From assembly GCA_002307145.1 (NCBI GenBank), contig DBTR01000070.1, positions 18,349-29,753 of the forward strand: 11,405 nucleotides of DNA, given 5' to 3'. Numbering within the stretch: the first letter of the stretch is position 1; the number at the start of each line of letters is the position of its first letter. Under the pieces are notes generated by a model that was not told the origin of the DNA, made no database searches, and was given only the letters and a program-made list of their open reading frames with translations. The DNA comes from Rhodospirillum sp. UBA1311. GTDB taxonomy: Bacteria; Pseudomonadota; Alphaproteobacteria; Rhodospirillales; Rhodospirillaceae. Both the position numbers and the translations under genes were made by a program. This document shows positions 1 through 6,295 of this stretch, piece by piece.

Positions 1-347
1 GGCTTCTGGAACACCATGCCGACGCGGGCGCGGAGCTGCACCACGTCGATCTTCGGATCGTAGATGTCTTCGCCGTCCATCATCACCGTGCCGGAAACCC
101 GGCAACCGTCGATGGTGTCGTTCATCCGATTGAGGCAGCGGAGGAAGGTGGACTTGCCGCAGCCCGAGGGGCCGATGAAGGCGGTCACCTCGCCCGCGCG
201 GATGTCGAGATTGACGTCTTTCAGCGCATGCTTGTCGCCGTAGTGGACGTTGGTGCCCTGCGCCTGGATCTTCGCGCCCATGGCGGCCGCGCTCCCTTCG
301 GTTTCGGTCGGGGTGTGCATCGTGTCGCGCACGTGAGAATTCTCCAT
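1..347 (-). CDS. pstB: Phosphate ABC transporter ATP-binding protein PstB (partial, C terminus beyond the left edge)
   Basis: Cytoplasmic ATPase that powers phosphate import through PstC-PstA. About 115 N-terminal residues are visible and the rest lies outside the window. The translation begins MENSHVRDTMHTPTETEG and continues into MGAKIQAQGTNVHYGDKHAL. The Walker A motif GPSGCGKST lies at about residues 59-67, followed by FLRCLNRMND, which is typical of PstB. The visible part stops inside the Q-loop (GMVFQK). The ATG at 347 is taken as the start because it lies two bases after the pstA stop and has a GGCGGTGG-like ribosome-binding stretch just upstream. The later in-frame ATG of MGAKIQ would remove a poorly conserved 22-residue leader and is a possible alternative. 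It is the last visible gene of pstSCAB; phoU and phoB often follow pstB in related genomes but cannot be seen here. Confidence 0.96.
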   Translation of the reverse strand, partial: MENSHVRDTMHTPTETEGSAAAMGAKIQAQGTNVHYGDKHALKDVNLDIRAGEVTAFIGPSGCGKSTFLRCLNRMNDTIDGCRVSGTVMMDGEDIYDPKIDVVQLRARVGMVFQK

Positions 348-349
348 GT

Positions 350-1660
350 TTACCACCGCCTTTCAAATCGGCTGCGCAGGATCACGGCGGCAGCGTTCAT
401 CACGATCAGGAAGGCGAGCAGCACCATGATCGCGGCAGACGTCCGCTCGACGAAGGCACGTTCGGCGCTATCCGCCCAGATGTAGATCTGCACCGGCAGG
501 GCGGTGGCCGGGTCGGTGAAGCCGTGCGGAATGTCGACGATGAAGGCGACCATGCCGATCATCAACAGCGGCGCGGTCTCGCCGAGCGCGCGGCCCATGC
601 CGATGATCGTGCCGGTGAGGATGCCGGGCATCGCGAGCGGCAGCACGTCGTTGGTCACCATCTGCATTTTCGAAGCGCCGAGCCCGAGCGCCGCTTCGCG
701 GATCGAAGGCGGCACGGATTTCAGCGACACCCGCGCGGCGATGATGATCGTCGGCAGGGTCATCAGGGTCAGCACCAGGCCACCGACCAGCGGCGCGGAG
801 CGCGGCAGGCCGAAGAACTGGAGAAACACCGCGAGGCCCAAAAGGCCGAAGACGATCGACGGGATCGCCGCGAGATTGTTGATGTTGACCTCGATGACAT
901 CGGTCCAGCGGTTCTTCGGCGCGAACTCCTCAAGGTAGACCGCGGTCGCGACGCCGAGCGGGAAGGACAGCACCAGGGTCACCAGCATGGTCAGGAACGA
1001 GCCCGCCACAGCGCCCCAGATTCCGGCGAGCTCGGGTTCGCGGCTGTCGCCCTGGGTGAAGAAGCGCCAGTTGAAGCGGGATTCGAGGCGGCCGTCCTTC
1101 TGGAGCGCGTCGACCCAGGCGATCTCCTTGTCGGTGACGCGGCGCGTGCCCTCGGGCTCGTTGCGGTCGACCCGGCCCTTGACCAGCATGTCGACGTCGT
1201 CGGAGGCGGGCACCCAGATCTCGGCCTTCTTGCCGATCAAATCCGGCGACGAAATCACCGCGTCGCGAATCTCGAAGGTCGCGCCGGACGACACCAGCCC
1301 GTTGAGCAGGCGGCGGTCGTTGCGGCTCTCGACCGTGGGGAACAGCGACTGGATGCCGTCGCGATAGAGCTTGCCGTAGTTGGCGCGGCGCATCTCGGCC
1401 GCGTCGCGCACGCCGTCCGGGTCGATCACCGCGACGTCGTAGGAAATCGGCAGGCGGATTTCGGTCTGGACGAAGGCGGTGTAGCCCTTGCCGATGATGC
1501 TGGCGAACAACAACGCCATGAACACCAGGGCCGAGACGATCGCCACCAGGCCGAAGAGGCGGAAGCGGCGCTCGGCGCGGTAGCGCCGGCCGATCCCCGC
1601 CGCGACCAGTGCGCGGGTGCGTGCGCCGCCCTGTCCCGGTTCCACTGTCATCTCACTCAT
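350..1660 (-). CDS. pstA: Phosphate ABC transporter permease PstA, long form with an N-terminal periplasmic domain
   Basis: Inner-membrane permease subunit of the phosphate importer, pairing with PstC and driven by PstB. The protein is 436 aa, against about 296 in E. coli. One N-terminal membrane helix (about residues 35-58) is followed by a soluble stretch of some 150 residues (about 60-212). This matches the extra domain known in alphaproteobacterial PstA (DUF3333-like, from family knowledge). The permease core follows with about five helices. Its ABC-interaction loop is REAALGLGASKMQMV at about 321-335, followed by LPLAMPGI and MGRALGETAPLL. The start at 1660 (MSEMTVEP) is preferred to the upstream in-frame ATG at 1711. 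It has AGGGA five bases upstream and overlaps the pstC stop by 8 bases, suggesting translational coupling. An ATG three codons later (1651) is also possible. Confidence 0.96.
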   Translation of the reverse strand: MSEMTVEPGQGGARTRALVAAGIGRRYRAERRFRLFGLVAIVSALVFMALLFASIIGKGYTAFVQTEIRLPISYDVAVIDPDGVRDAAEMRRANYGKLYRDGIQSLFPTVESRNDRRLLNGLVSSGATFEIRDAVISSPDLIGKKAEIWVPASDDVDMLVKGRVDRNEPEGTRRVTDKEIAWVDALQKDGRLESRFNWRFFTQGDSREPELAGIWGAVAGSFLTMLVTLVLSFPLGVATAVYLEEFAPKNRWTDVIEVNINNLAAIPSIVFGLLGLAVFLQFFGLPRSAPLVGGLVLTLMTLPTIIIAARVSLKSVPPSIREAALGLGASKMQMVTNDVLPLAMPGILTGTIIGMGRALGETAPLLMIGMVAFIVDIPHGFTDPATALPVQIYIWADSAERAFVERTSAAIMVLLAFLIVMNAAAVILRSRFERRW

Positions 1661-3035
1661 ATTGTTCCCTATACTTCCGGACCACGTGGAGCGCGAAGAC
1701 GTTGAGCGCAAGGGTGACGCAGAACAGCACCAGGCCGAGGGCGAACGCGGCCAAGGTCTTGGCGCTGTCGAACTCCTGGTCGCCGGTCAACAGGGTGACG
1801 ATCTGCACCGTCACCGTGGTCACCGCATCCAATGGGTTGAAGGTGAGGTTGGCGGCGAGGCCGGCGGCCATCACCACGATCATGGTCTCGCCGATGGCGC
1901 GCGATACCGCCAGCAGCACGCCGCCGACGATGCCCGGCAAGGCCGCGGGCACGATCACGTTGCGAATGGTTTCCGACTTGGTCGCACCGAGCGCATACGC
2001 GCCGTCGCGCATCGCCTGCGGCACCGCGTTGATCACGTCGTCGGAGATCGAGGACACGAACGGGATGATCATCACCCCCATCACCAGCCCGGCGGCGAGC
2101 GCACTTTCCGACGCGACCGAAAGCCCCATGCCCTCGCCGAAGCGGCGAATGAAGGGGGCTACGGTGAGCGCGGCGAAGAAGCCGTAGACCACCGTCGGGA
2201 TGCCCGCGAGGATTTCCAGCATCGGCTTGGCGACGGCGCGGAACTTGCGGTGCGCGTATTCCGACATGTAGATCGCCGACATCAGGCCGACCGGCACCGC
2301 GACGCACATCGCGATCAGGCTGATCAGCAGCGTGCCGGTGAACAGCGGCACCGCGCCGAACGAACCCGAGCTGCCGACCTGGTCGGCGCGGAGCGCGGTT
2401 TGCGGACTCCAGTGCAGGCCGAAGAGGAAGTCGAGCGGCGGCACCTTGGTGAAGAAGCGCAGCGATTCGAACATCAGCGAGAGGACGATGCCGACGGTGG
2501 TGAGGATCGCCACCATCGAACTCGCGATCAGGAACACCGTGATCACCCGCTCGACCTGGTTGCGGGCGCGCAGCGTCAGCGACACCCGGCGCAGCGCGAA
2601 CGACGCGCCGCCGATCGCGAGCGCGAGGCAGAGCAGCGCGAGCGCGCCGTTGCCGATCGCGTAGAGGCGGTGGAAGGTGTCGGCGGCGGCCTGGATCTCG
2701 GGCGCGGGCTCGGAACGCACCACGTCGCCGATCGCAAGATTGCGGATGTCGTTCCAGACCAGGTTGAGGCGCGCGGTCGGCAGCGCCTGGTAGGAATCCG
2801 GCAGGCCACCCATCACCAGGCCCTTGACCAGCAGCGGCTGGAACGCGACCCAGAGCGTCGCGATCAACAGGGCGGGCACGCCGCACCAGATCGCGGCGTA
2901 GAGACCGTGGTACATCGGGCGGGAATGGAGCTGCGACTGCCGCCCCGGCGCAACCGCGCGTGCGCGCGCGGTGCCGAAGCGATACGAGATCACCGCGAGA
3001 CCGGTAAGCACTAGCAGCAGAACACTAAACGGCAT
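1653..3035 (-). CDS. pstC: Phosphate ABC transporter permease PstC, long form
   Basis: Inner-membrane permease partner of PstA in the high-affinity phosphate importer. The protein is 460 aa, against about 319 in E. coli. The extra length is N-terminal: a helix at about 3-20, the motif LHSRPMYHGLYAAIW at about 36-50, a second helix, a soluble stretch at about 70-125 and another helix at about 126-146. This arrangement is seen in long proteobacterial PstC proteins (DUF3708-like, from memory). The binding-protein-dependent permease core occupies about 163-450. It contains PMLEILAGIPTVVYGFFA (271-288) and the EAA-type loop DGAYALGATKSETIRNVIVP (344-363), then SRAIGETMIVVMA. The ATG at 3035 has GAGG about eight bases upstream. 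The gene overlaps pstA by 8 bases and is separated from pstS by 125 bases containing a strong hairpin. Confidence 0.96.
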   Translation of the reverse strand: MPFSVLLLVLTGLAVISYRFGTARARAVAPGRQSQLHSRPMYHGLYAAIWCGVPALLIATLWVAFQPLLVKGLVMGGLPDSYQALPTARLNLVWNDIRNLAIGDVVRSEPAPEIQAAADTFHRLYAIGNGALALLCLALAIGGASFALRRVSLTLRARNQVERVITVFLIASSMVAILTTVGIVLSLMFESLRFFTKVPPLDFLFGLHWSPQTALRADQVGSSGSFGAVPLFTGTLLISLIAMCVAVPVGLMSAIYMSEYAHRKFRAVAKPMLEILAGIPTVVYGFFAALTVAPFIRRFGEGMGLSVASESALAAGLVMGVMIIPFVSSISDDVINAVPQAMRDGAYALGATKSETIRNVIVPAALPGIVGGVLLAVSRAIGETMIVVMAAGLAANLTFNPLDAVTTVTVQIVTLLTGDQEFDSAKTLAAFALGLVLFCVTLALNVFALHVVRKYREQYE

Positions 3036-3076
3036 CTCTGAGCCTCGTCGCGTGGGTCAAATCCGGGCTGGCCGGG

Positions 3077-3102
3077 ATTATATCGACGCGAAACGCTTCG
3101 CG
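3077..3102 (-). promoter_or_regulatory. Small inverted repeat and perfect TATAAT hexamer ahead of pstC
   Basis: Reading the minus strand downstream of the pstS hairpin, a 6-bp inverted repeat (CGCGAA, 4-base loop, TTCGCG; 3087-3102) is followed by a perfect TATAAT at 3082-3077, 42 bases before the pstC start. No recognisable -35 hexamer lies at 16-18 bases' spacing. A secondary pstCAB promoter is therefore only a possibility, and an AT-rich unwinding or processing site is equally open. Confidence 0.25.
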
Positions 3103-3113
3103 CTTGCGGAAAA

Positions 3114-3141
3114 CGCCGCCGCCCGAAGCCGGGCGGCGGCG
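3114..3141 (-). terminator. Intercistronic hairpin after pstS (terminator or attenuator)
   Basis: Perfect 12-bp inverted repeat CGCCGCCGCCCG / CGGGCGGCGGCG with a 4-base loop (3126-3129). It starts 20 bases after the pstS stop. On the minus strand the stem is followed immediately by TTTTCC, the shape of a Rho-independent terminator with a short T run. pstC follows in the same direction, so partial termination or 3'-end protection of pstS mRNA would give more PstS than PstCAB. That stoichiometry is usual for binding-protein transporters. The functional role is inferred; the stem is seen directly. Confidence 0.75.
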
Positions 3142-3160
3142 ACCGATGGTCATGCGAACC

Positions 3161-4195
3161 TTACTTCACGTTGGTCGGCAGGGCCTTGCCGGCATCCTTG
3201 GCGGCCTTCAGCTTGTCCGCGGTGAGCGGGATCAGGCCGATCTGCGGCAGGTAGCCGTCGGCGCCGATCGCGGCTTCCGAGGTGAACTCGGCGACGTATT
3301 CCTTGATCCCCGGGATCACGCCGACATGCTCGCCCTTGACGTAGAAGAACAGCGGACGCGAGACCGGATATTTGCCCGACGAGATGTTCTCGAAGGTCGG
3401 AGCGACGCCGTCGATGTGCGCGCCCTTGATCTTGTCGGCGTTCTGGTCGAGGAACGAGTAGCCGAAGATGCCGAGCGCCTTGGTGTTCTCGACCAGCTTG
3501 TTGACGATCAGGGTATCGTTTTCGCCGGCTTCGATGTACGCGCCGTCTTCACGGATGCCCTGGCAAGCGGCCTGGAAAGCTTTCGGGTCGGACTTCGAGA
3601 GCGCCTTCAGCGCCGGGAATTCCGCGCAGCCCGCATCCATCACCAGCTCGGTGAAGGCGTCGCGGGTGCCGGAGGTCGGCGGCGGCCCAAGCACTTCGAT
3701 TTCGTTGGCCGGGAGCGACGCATTCACGTCCTTCCAGGTCTTGTAGGGGTTGGGCACCAGCTTGTCGCCGCCCTTCGGATCGGGAACGGTCTTCGCGAGG
3801 GCGAGGTAGAGGTCCTTGCGGGAGACGTTGAAGGTCGGGCCGTTCTTCGCATCGGCGACGACGATGCCATCGAAGCCGATGGTGATCTCGGTGATCTTGT
3901 TCACGCCGTTCTTGGCGCAGGTCTCGACTTCGGACGACTTGATCGCACGGGAAGCGTTGGTGATGTCGGGGTGGTCGACGCCGACACCGGCGCAGAACAG
4001 CTTGAAGCCGCCGCCGGAACCCGTGGACTCGATCACCGGGGTCTTGAACGACGTGGTCTTGCCATACTGCTCGACAACCTTGGACGCGAACGGAAAGACC
4101 GTCGACGAACCGACGATGCGGATCTGATCGCGGGCTTCGGCCGCACCGGCGAAAGCGACCGTCGCGAGAGCGGCGACGGCAAGAGTACGTTTCAT
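3161..4195 (-). CDS. pstS: Periplasmic phosphate-binding protein PstS
   Basis: Periplasmic receptor that captures phosphate and delivers it to PstC-PstA. The protein is 344 aa from MKRTLAVAALATVAFAG. It has a classical signal peptide with probable cleavage after AEA (residue 21), giving a mature start at RDQIRIVGSSTVFPF. Family motifs are GSSTVFPFA (29-37), ESTGSGGGFKLFCAG (56-70), DITNASRAIKSSE (77-89) and the anion-binding loop TSGTRDAF (174-181). Four cysteines (68, 92, 190, 211) could form disulfides. A GTG codon directly precedes the ATG, so 4198 is an alternative start. The GGAGG ribosome-binding site is 8 bases from the GTG and 11 from the ATG, so the sequence alone does not settle the choice. 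It is the first gene of the minus-strand pst operon, with a candidate PHO box about 105-140 bases upstream and a terminator-like hairpin after the stop. Confidence 0.97.
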   Translation of the reverse strand: MKRTLAVAALATVAFAGAAEARDQIRIVGSSTVFPFASKVVEQYGKTTSFKTPVIESTGSGGGFKLFCAGVGVDHPDITNASRAIKSSEVETCAKNGVNKITEITIGFDGIVVADAKNGPTFNVSRKDLYLALAKTVPDPKGGDKLVPNPYKTWKDVNASLPANEIEVLGPPPTSGTRDAFTELVMDAGCAEFPALKALSKSDPKAFQAACQGIREDGAYIEAGENDTLIVNKLVENTKALGIFGYSFLDQNADKIKGAHIDGVAPTFENISSGKYPVSRPLFFYVKGEHVGVIPGIKEYVAEFTSEAAIGADGYLPQIGLIPLTADKLKAAKDAGKALPTNVK

Positions 4196-4301
4196 CACAG
4201 CGAATGCCTCCGGCAGGGATTTTTCATATTCAGCAACCCATCTGCGGATCGGCTAACGGGGGTGCCGACCGCAGGGTCAACCTACTCGGGGACGGCGACG
4301 C

Positions 4302-4334
4302 ATTTGTGAACGGAGCATTATGGTTTTGTGACAA
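4302..4334 (-). promoter_or_regulatory. Candidate PHO box (PhoB-type operator) upstream of pstS
   Basis: On the minus strand three consecutive 11-base units read TTGTCACAAAA, CCATAATGCTC and CGTTCACAAAT. PhoB binds direct repeats of CTGTCAT spaced by 11 bases. Unit 1 matches this heptamer at 5 of 7 positions, and units 2 and 3 at 4 of 7 each. Units 1 and 3 also share the A-rich tail. The array lies 107-139 bases before the pstS start, in the gap shared with the divergent YgjV pair. No convincing -10 hexamer at the expected spacing was found, so this is a motif-based suggestion. Confidence 0.5.
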
Positions 4335-4442
4335 CGCCGACATGCGTGTGCATTCGTACCCTTGGCGCGGCGCGGAAGGCGCGCTACGTTGAGCGCTGAG
4401 CCTCCGCGCGAATGCCGCGCCGAGCTTTGGATTCCCGCACCG

Positions 4443-4964
4443 ATGACGCTTGCCGCCGACCCGTTTTCGCTCGCCCAATGCCTGGGCTACGTCGCCTTCG
4501 TGCTGGGCTTGAGCGCGTTCCTGCAGCGCCGGGATCGCCGCCTCAAGCTCCTCAACTGCGCGCAAGGCGCGGTCTACGCGGGTCACTTCCTGATGCTCGG
4601 CAGCCTCGCATTGGCAGGCAGCGCCTTGGTTTGCGCCCTGCGCTCGGGCACCGCCGCGTTCGTCATGCGGCGCTGGCTGGTGGTGCCGTTCGTCGTCCTC
4701 AACGTCGCGGTAGGGTTCGCCGTGGCCGAGAAGGCGACCGACTGGCTGCCGGTTTTGGGCTTCGTCATCGGCACCATCGCGGTGTTCCTGCTCGAAGGAA
4801 TTCCGCTCCGGATCGGGATGTTCCTCTCCTCGGCGGTGGTGATGGTCGCGGCCTGGATCTCCGGCTCGATCGGCGGCGTGGCCCTCGAAGCCTCGATCGC
4901 CGCCGCCAATCTTGTCACAATTCTCCGCATCCGGATGGCGTCCGCGCGGGTCGCCGCATCATGA
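4443..4964 (+). CDS. YgjV-family inner-membrane protein, first of a tandem pair
   Basis: Predicted polytopic inner-membrane protein of 173 aa with about six hydrophobic segments. It begins MTLAADPFSLAQCLGYVAFV. It resembles the uncharacterised YgjV-type inner-membrane family (Imp-YgjV, from memory): LGY near the N terminus, the polar motif QRRDRRLKLLNCAQ after the first helix, and SGSIGG near the C terminus. It is plainly a paralog of the next gene, which shows LGYLALVLG, QRNDRTLKKFNACQ and SGSIGG at the same places. The ATG at 4443 was chosen because it aligns with the start of its paralog. There is no good ribosome-binding site before it, and in-frame codons further upstream would add an unconserved leader. 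Its stop overlaps the next start (ATGA). The substrate, if it is a transporter, is unknown. Confidence 0.85.
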   Translation: MTLAADPFSLAQCLGYVAFVLGLSAFLQRRDRRLKLLNCAQGAVYAGHFLMLGSLALAGSALVCALRSGTAAFVMRRWLVVPFVVLNVAVGFAVAEKATDWLPVLGFVIGTIAVFLLEGIPLRIGMFLSSAVVMVAAWISGSIGGVALEASIAAANLVTILRIRMASARVAAS

Positions 4965-5485
4965 CCGACATCGACATCTTTGCCCCCGCGCAGCTGCTGG
5001 GATACCTCGCGCTGGTCCTCGGCATCATCACCTACATGCAGCGCAATGACCGCACGCTGAAGAAGTTCAACGCCTGCCAGAGCGTCGCCTATGGCCTCCA
5101 ATTCTTCCTCCTCGGCAACTTCCCGGCGGCGTGCGGCATGGGAATCAGCACCTTCCGCTCGATCGCGGCGCTCTATACCCGCTCGATCTGGCTCGCCCTG
5201 GCGCTGATCGCCGCCAACGTCGCGATCGGTTCCCAATACGCCCACGGCTGGCTCGGCTGGCTGCCGATCGTCGGCGTCGGCGTCGGCACCCTCGCGATCT
5301 TCACGCTTTCGGGCATCCGGATGCGGCTTGCGCTGCTTTCCTGCACGGTGATGTGGCTGATCATCAACATCACCAGCGGCTCGATCGGCGGCACGATCCT
5401 CGAAAGCCTGGTGTTCTGCTCCGCCTCGCACACCATCTTCCGCCTCTGGCGCGCCGGCCGCGTCGCCCCGACGGAAGCCGCCTGA
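4961..5485 (+). CDS. YgjV-family inner-membrane protein, second of a tandem pair
   Basis: Predicted inner-membrane protein of 174 aa, beginning MTDIDIFAPAQLLGYLALVL. It has about six hydrophobic segments and is paralogous to the gene before it. Shared landmarks are LGYLALVLG (13-21), QRNDRTLKKFNACQS, and TSGSIGGTILE near the C terminus, followed by a short basic tail (RLWRAGRV). The start codon lies inside the previous stop (ATGA overlap), so the two are almost certainly translated together, as expected for subunits of one complex. Weak internal similarity between the N- and C-terminal halves suggests a 3+3 helix build. Function is unknown. The divergent position next to pstS is suggestive but does not establish a role in phosphate metabolism. 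Confidence 0.86.
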   Translation: MTDIDIFAPAQLLGYLALVLGIITYMQRNDRTLKKFNACQSVAYGLQFFLLGNFPAACGMGISTFRSIAALYTRSIWLALALIAANVAIGSQYAHGWLGWLPIVGVGVGTLAIFTLSGIRMRLALLSCTVMWLIINITSGSIGGTILESLVFCSASHTIFRLWRAGRVAPTEAA

Positions 5486-5500
5486 GCGGCCAGCACCCAA

Positions 5501-5549
5501 TGTTACACTTCGTCACCGAAAGTCACCGCTCCGGCAAGCTCCGGTAACA
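5501..5549. repeat. Short nested repeats upstream of the small secreted-protein gene
   Basis: Two GTCACCG copies start at 5512 and 5522. Two GCTCCGG copies start at 5528 and 5538. Each pair has a 10-base period, close to one helical turn. The block is flanked by TGTTAC (5501-5506) and its reverse complement GTAACA (5544-5549). It lies between the second YgjV gene and the small secreted-protein gene. It could be an operator or a chance product of GC-rich sequence, and no promoter hexamers stand out nearby. Confidence 0.3.
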
Positions 5550-5608
5550 CGCCGGGGCTTTACTGCTCCGTGCCGCCGATTGGAGCGGCGCAACCCACGG
5601 AGATCGAC

Positions 5609-5902
5609 ATGTTCAACAAGCTCACCCTCGCCATCCCAGCCCTCGCCCTCGCCATCGGCTTCGGCGCGCCCGCCTTCGCCGCCAGCCCCGCGCCGTGCGC
5701 CGACGACGTCGCCCAGGTCCAGGCGGCGTGGGACGCGATGTACCCGATGGCGATGCAGACCAACGGCAACCAGGGCATCGCCGACGCGCTCAGGATGGCG
5801 AAGCAGAAGTGCCAGGAAGGCGATACGGTCGCGGCCCAGCAATACCTCAACGTGGTGCGCAGCCACCTCGACATGCCGCAGCACCCCGCCCCGCATAACT
5901 GA
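5609..5902 (+). CDS. Small predicted periplasmic protein with two cysteines, unknown function
   Basis: Encodes 97 aa starting MFNKLTLAIPALALAIGFGA. A signal peptide is clear: a short basic N terminus, a hydrophobic core and a cleavage site at AFA|AS (after residue 24 or 25). The mature protein is only about 72 aa, mostly predicted helical and hydrophilic. It has two cysteines (30 and 68) that could form a disulfide and a His/Pro-rich tail (PQHPAPHN). No lipobox is seen, because cysteine 30 is well past the cleavage site. The ATG at 5609 has GGAG six bases upstream. I do not recognise the family. It follows the YgjV pair by 123 bases on the same strand but probably has its own promoter. A GC-rich hairpin lies just after its stop. 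Confidence 0.75.
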   Translation: MFNKLTLAIPALALAIGFGAPAFAASPAPCADDVAQVQAAWDAMYPMAMQTNGNQGIADALRMAKQKCQEGDTVAAQQYLNVVRSHLDMPQHPAPHN

Positions 5903-5915
5903 AGCGCTTCGCAAT

Positions 5916-5943
5916 CGCCGCCCGGCAGACCCGTCGGGCGGCG
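5916..5943. terminator. Bidirectional hairpin between converging genes
   Basis: Inverted repeat CGCCGCCCG / CGGGCGGCG (5916-5924 and 5935-5943), extendable inward by one G-T and one C-G pair to leave a 6-base loop. It lies between the stop of the plus-strand secreted-protein gene (5902) and the stop of the minus-strand regulator (5948), so it can serve both. Neither side has a good T run. A 10-base palindrome GAAGCGCTTC (5901-5910) sits at the end of the small gene. Confidence 0.55.
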
Positions 5944-5947
5944 GAGA

Positions 5948-6295
5948 TCACGCCGCCTCGGCGGCCTTTTCCTGGCGCGCCCGGCCCCAGTCGTAGAGCG
6001 CGTCGATCACCGGCCGAAGGCTCTCGCCCTCGGCCGAAAGCGTGTAGTCGACGCGCGGCGGCACCACCGCGTGCACGGTGCGCACCACCAGCCCGTCCGA
6101 CTCAAGTTCGCGCAACTGCCGCGTCAGCATCCGCGCGGTGATGCCGCCCAGGCTGCGCTGCAACGCGCCGAAGCGCAGGCCGCCGTTGCCGAGATGGTAG
6201 AGAATCACGCCCTTCCACTTGCCACCGATCACATCGAGCGCCGCCTCCACCGGGCAGCCGGGGGCGCAGTCGTAGCGTTTGGATTTTTCCGGCAT
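5948..6295 (-). CDS. HxlR-family winged-helix transcriptional regulator
   Basis: DNA-binding regulator of 115 aa, a usual length for the HxlR/DUF24 family. The N terminus reads YDCAPGCPVEAALDVIGGKW, matching the family signature CPVE..L..IGGKW. The helix-turn-helix spans about residues 40-70 (FGALQRSLGGITARMLTRQL, then ELESDGLV). The wing contains VPPRVDYTLSAEGESL (78-93). The conserved cysteine is residue 14, and a second one at residue 10 makes a CxxxC pair. In relatives such as YodB and QorR the N-terminal cysteine senses quinones, electrophiles or disulfide stress. Its gene is divergent from an oxidoreductase of the kind such regulators often control. Autoregulation plus control of that neighbour is the likely role, by inference. 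Confidence 0.92.
   Translation of the reverse strand: MPEKSKRYDCAPGCPVEAALDVIGGKWKGVILYHLGNGGLRFGALQRSLGGITARMLTRQLRELESDGLVVRTVHAVVPPRVDYTLSAEGESLRPVIDALYDWGRARQEKAAEAA

Noticed and set aside
524..1705. A 393-codon plus-strand open frame antisense to pstA
   Set aside because: It is a low-complexity charged translation with no motif, lying opposite a certain permease gene.
1617..3014. A 465-codon plus-strand open frame antisense to pstC
   Set aside because: The composition (long runs of R, H, D, E, Q) is typical of a shadow frame, and the opposite strand encodes an unambiguous PstC.
4252..4280. TTGACC on the minus strand (4280-4275) as the -35 of a pstS promoter
   Set aside because: It matches the -35 hexamer at 5 of 6 positions, but nothing resembling a -10 lies 16-18 bases downstream, and its position does not fit activation from the candidate PHO box.
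3104..4309. A 401-codon plus-strand open frame antisense to pstS
   Set aside because: It is a shadow of pstS. It crosses the pstS terminator hairpin and promoter and has no recognisable domain.
4199..4442. A riboswitch or small RNA in the pstS upstream gap
   Set aside because: Only short, poorly paired inverted repeats were found (for example GACC/GGTC near 4267-4278). No known riboswitch core was recognised.
4230..4586. A 118-codon minus-strand frame spanning the pstS upstream region and the first YgjV gene
   Set aside because: It covers the promoter region and runs antisense to a coding sequence. No ribosome-binding site or domain is evident.
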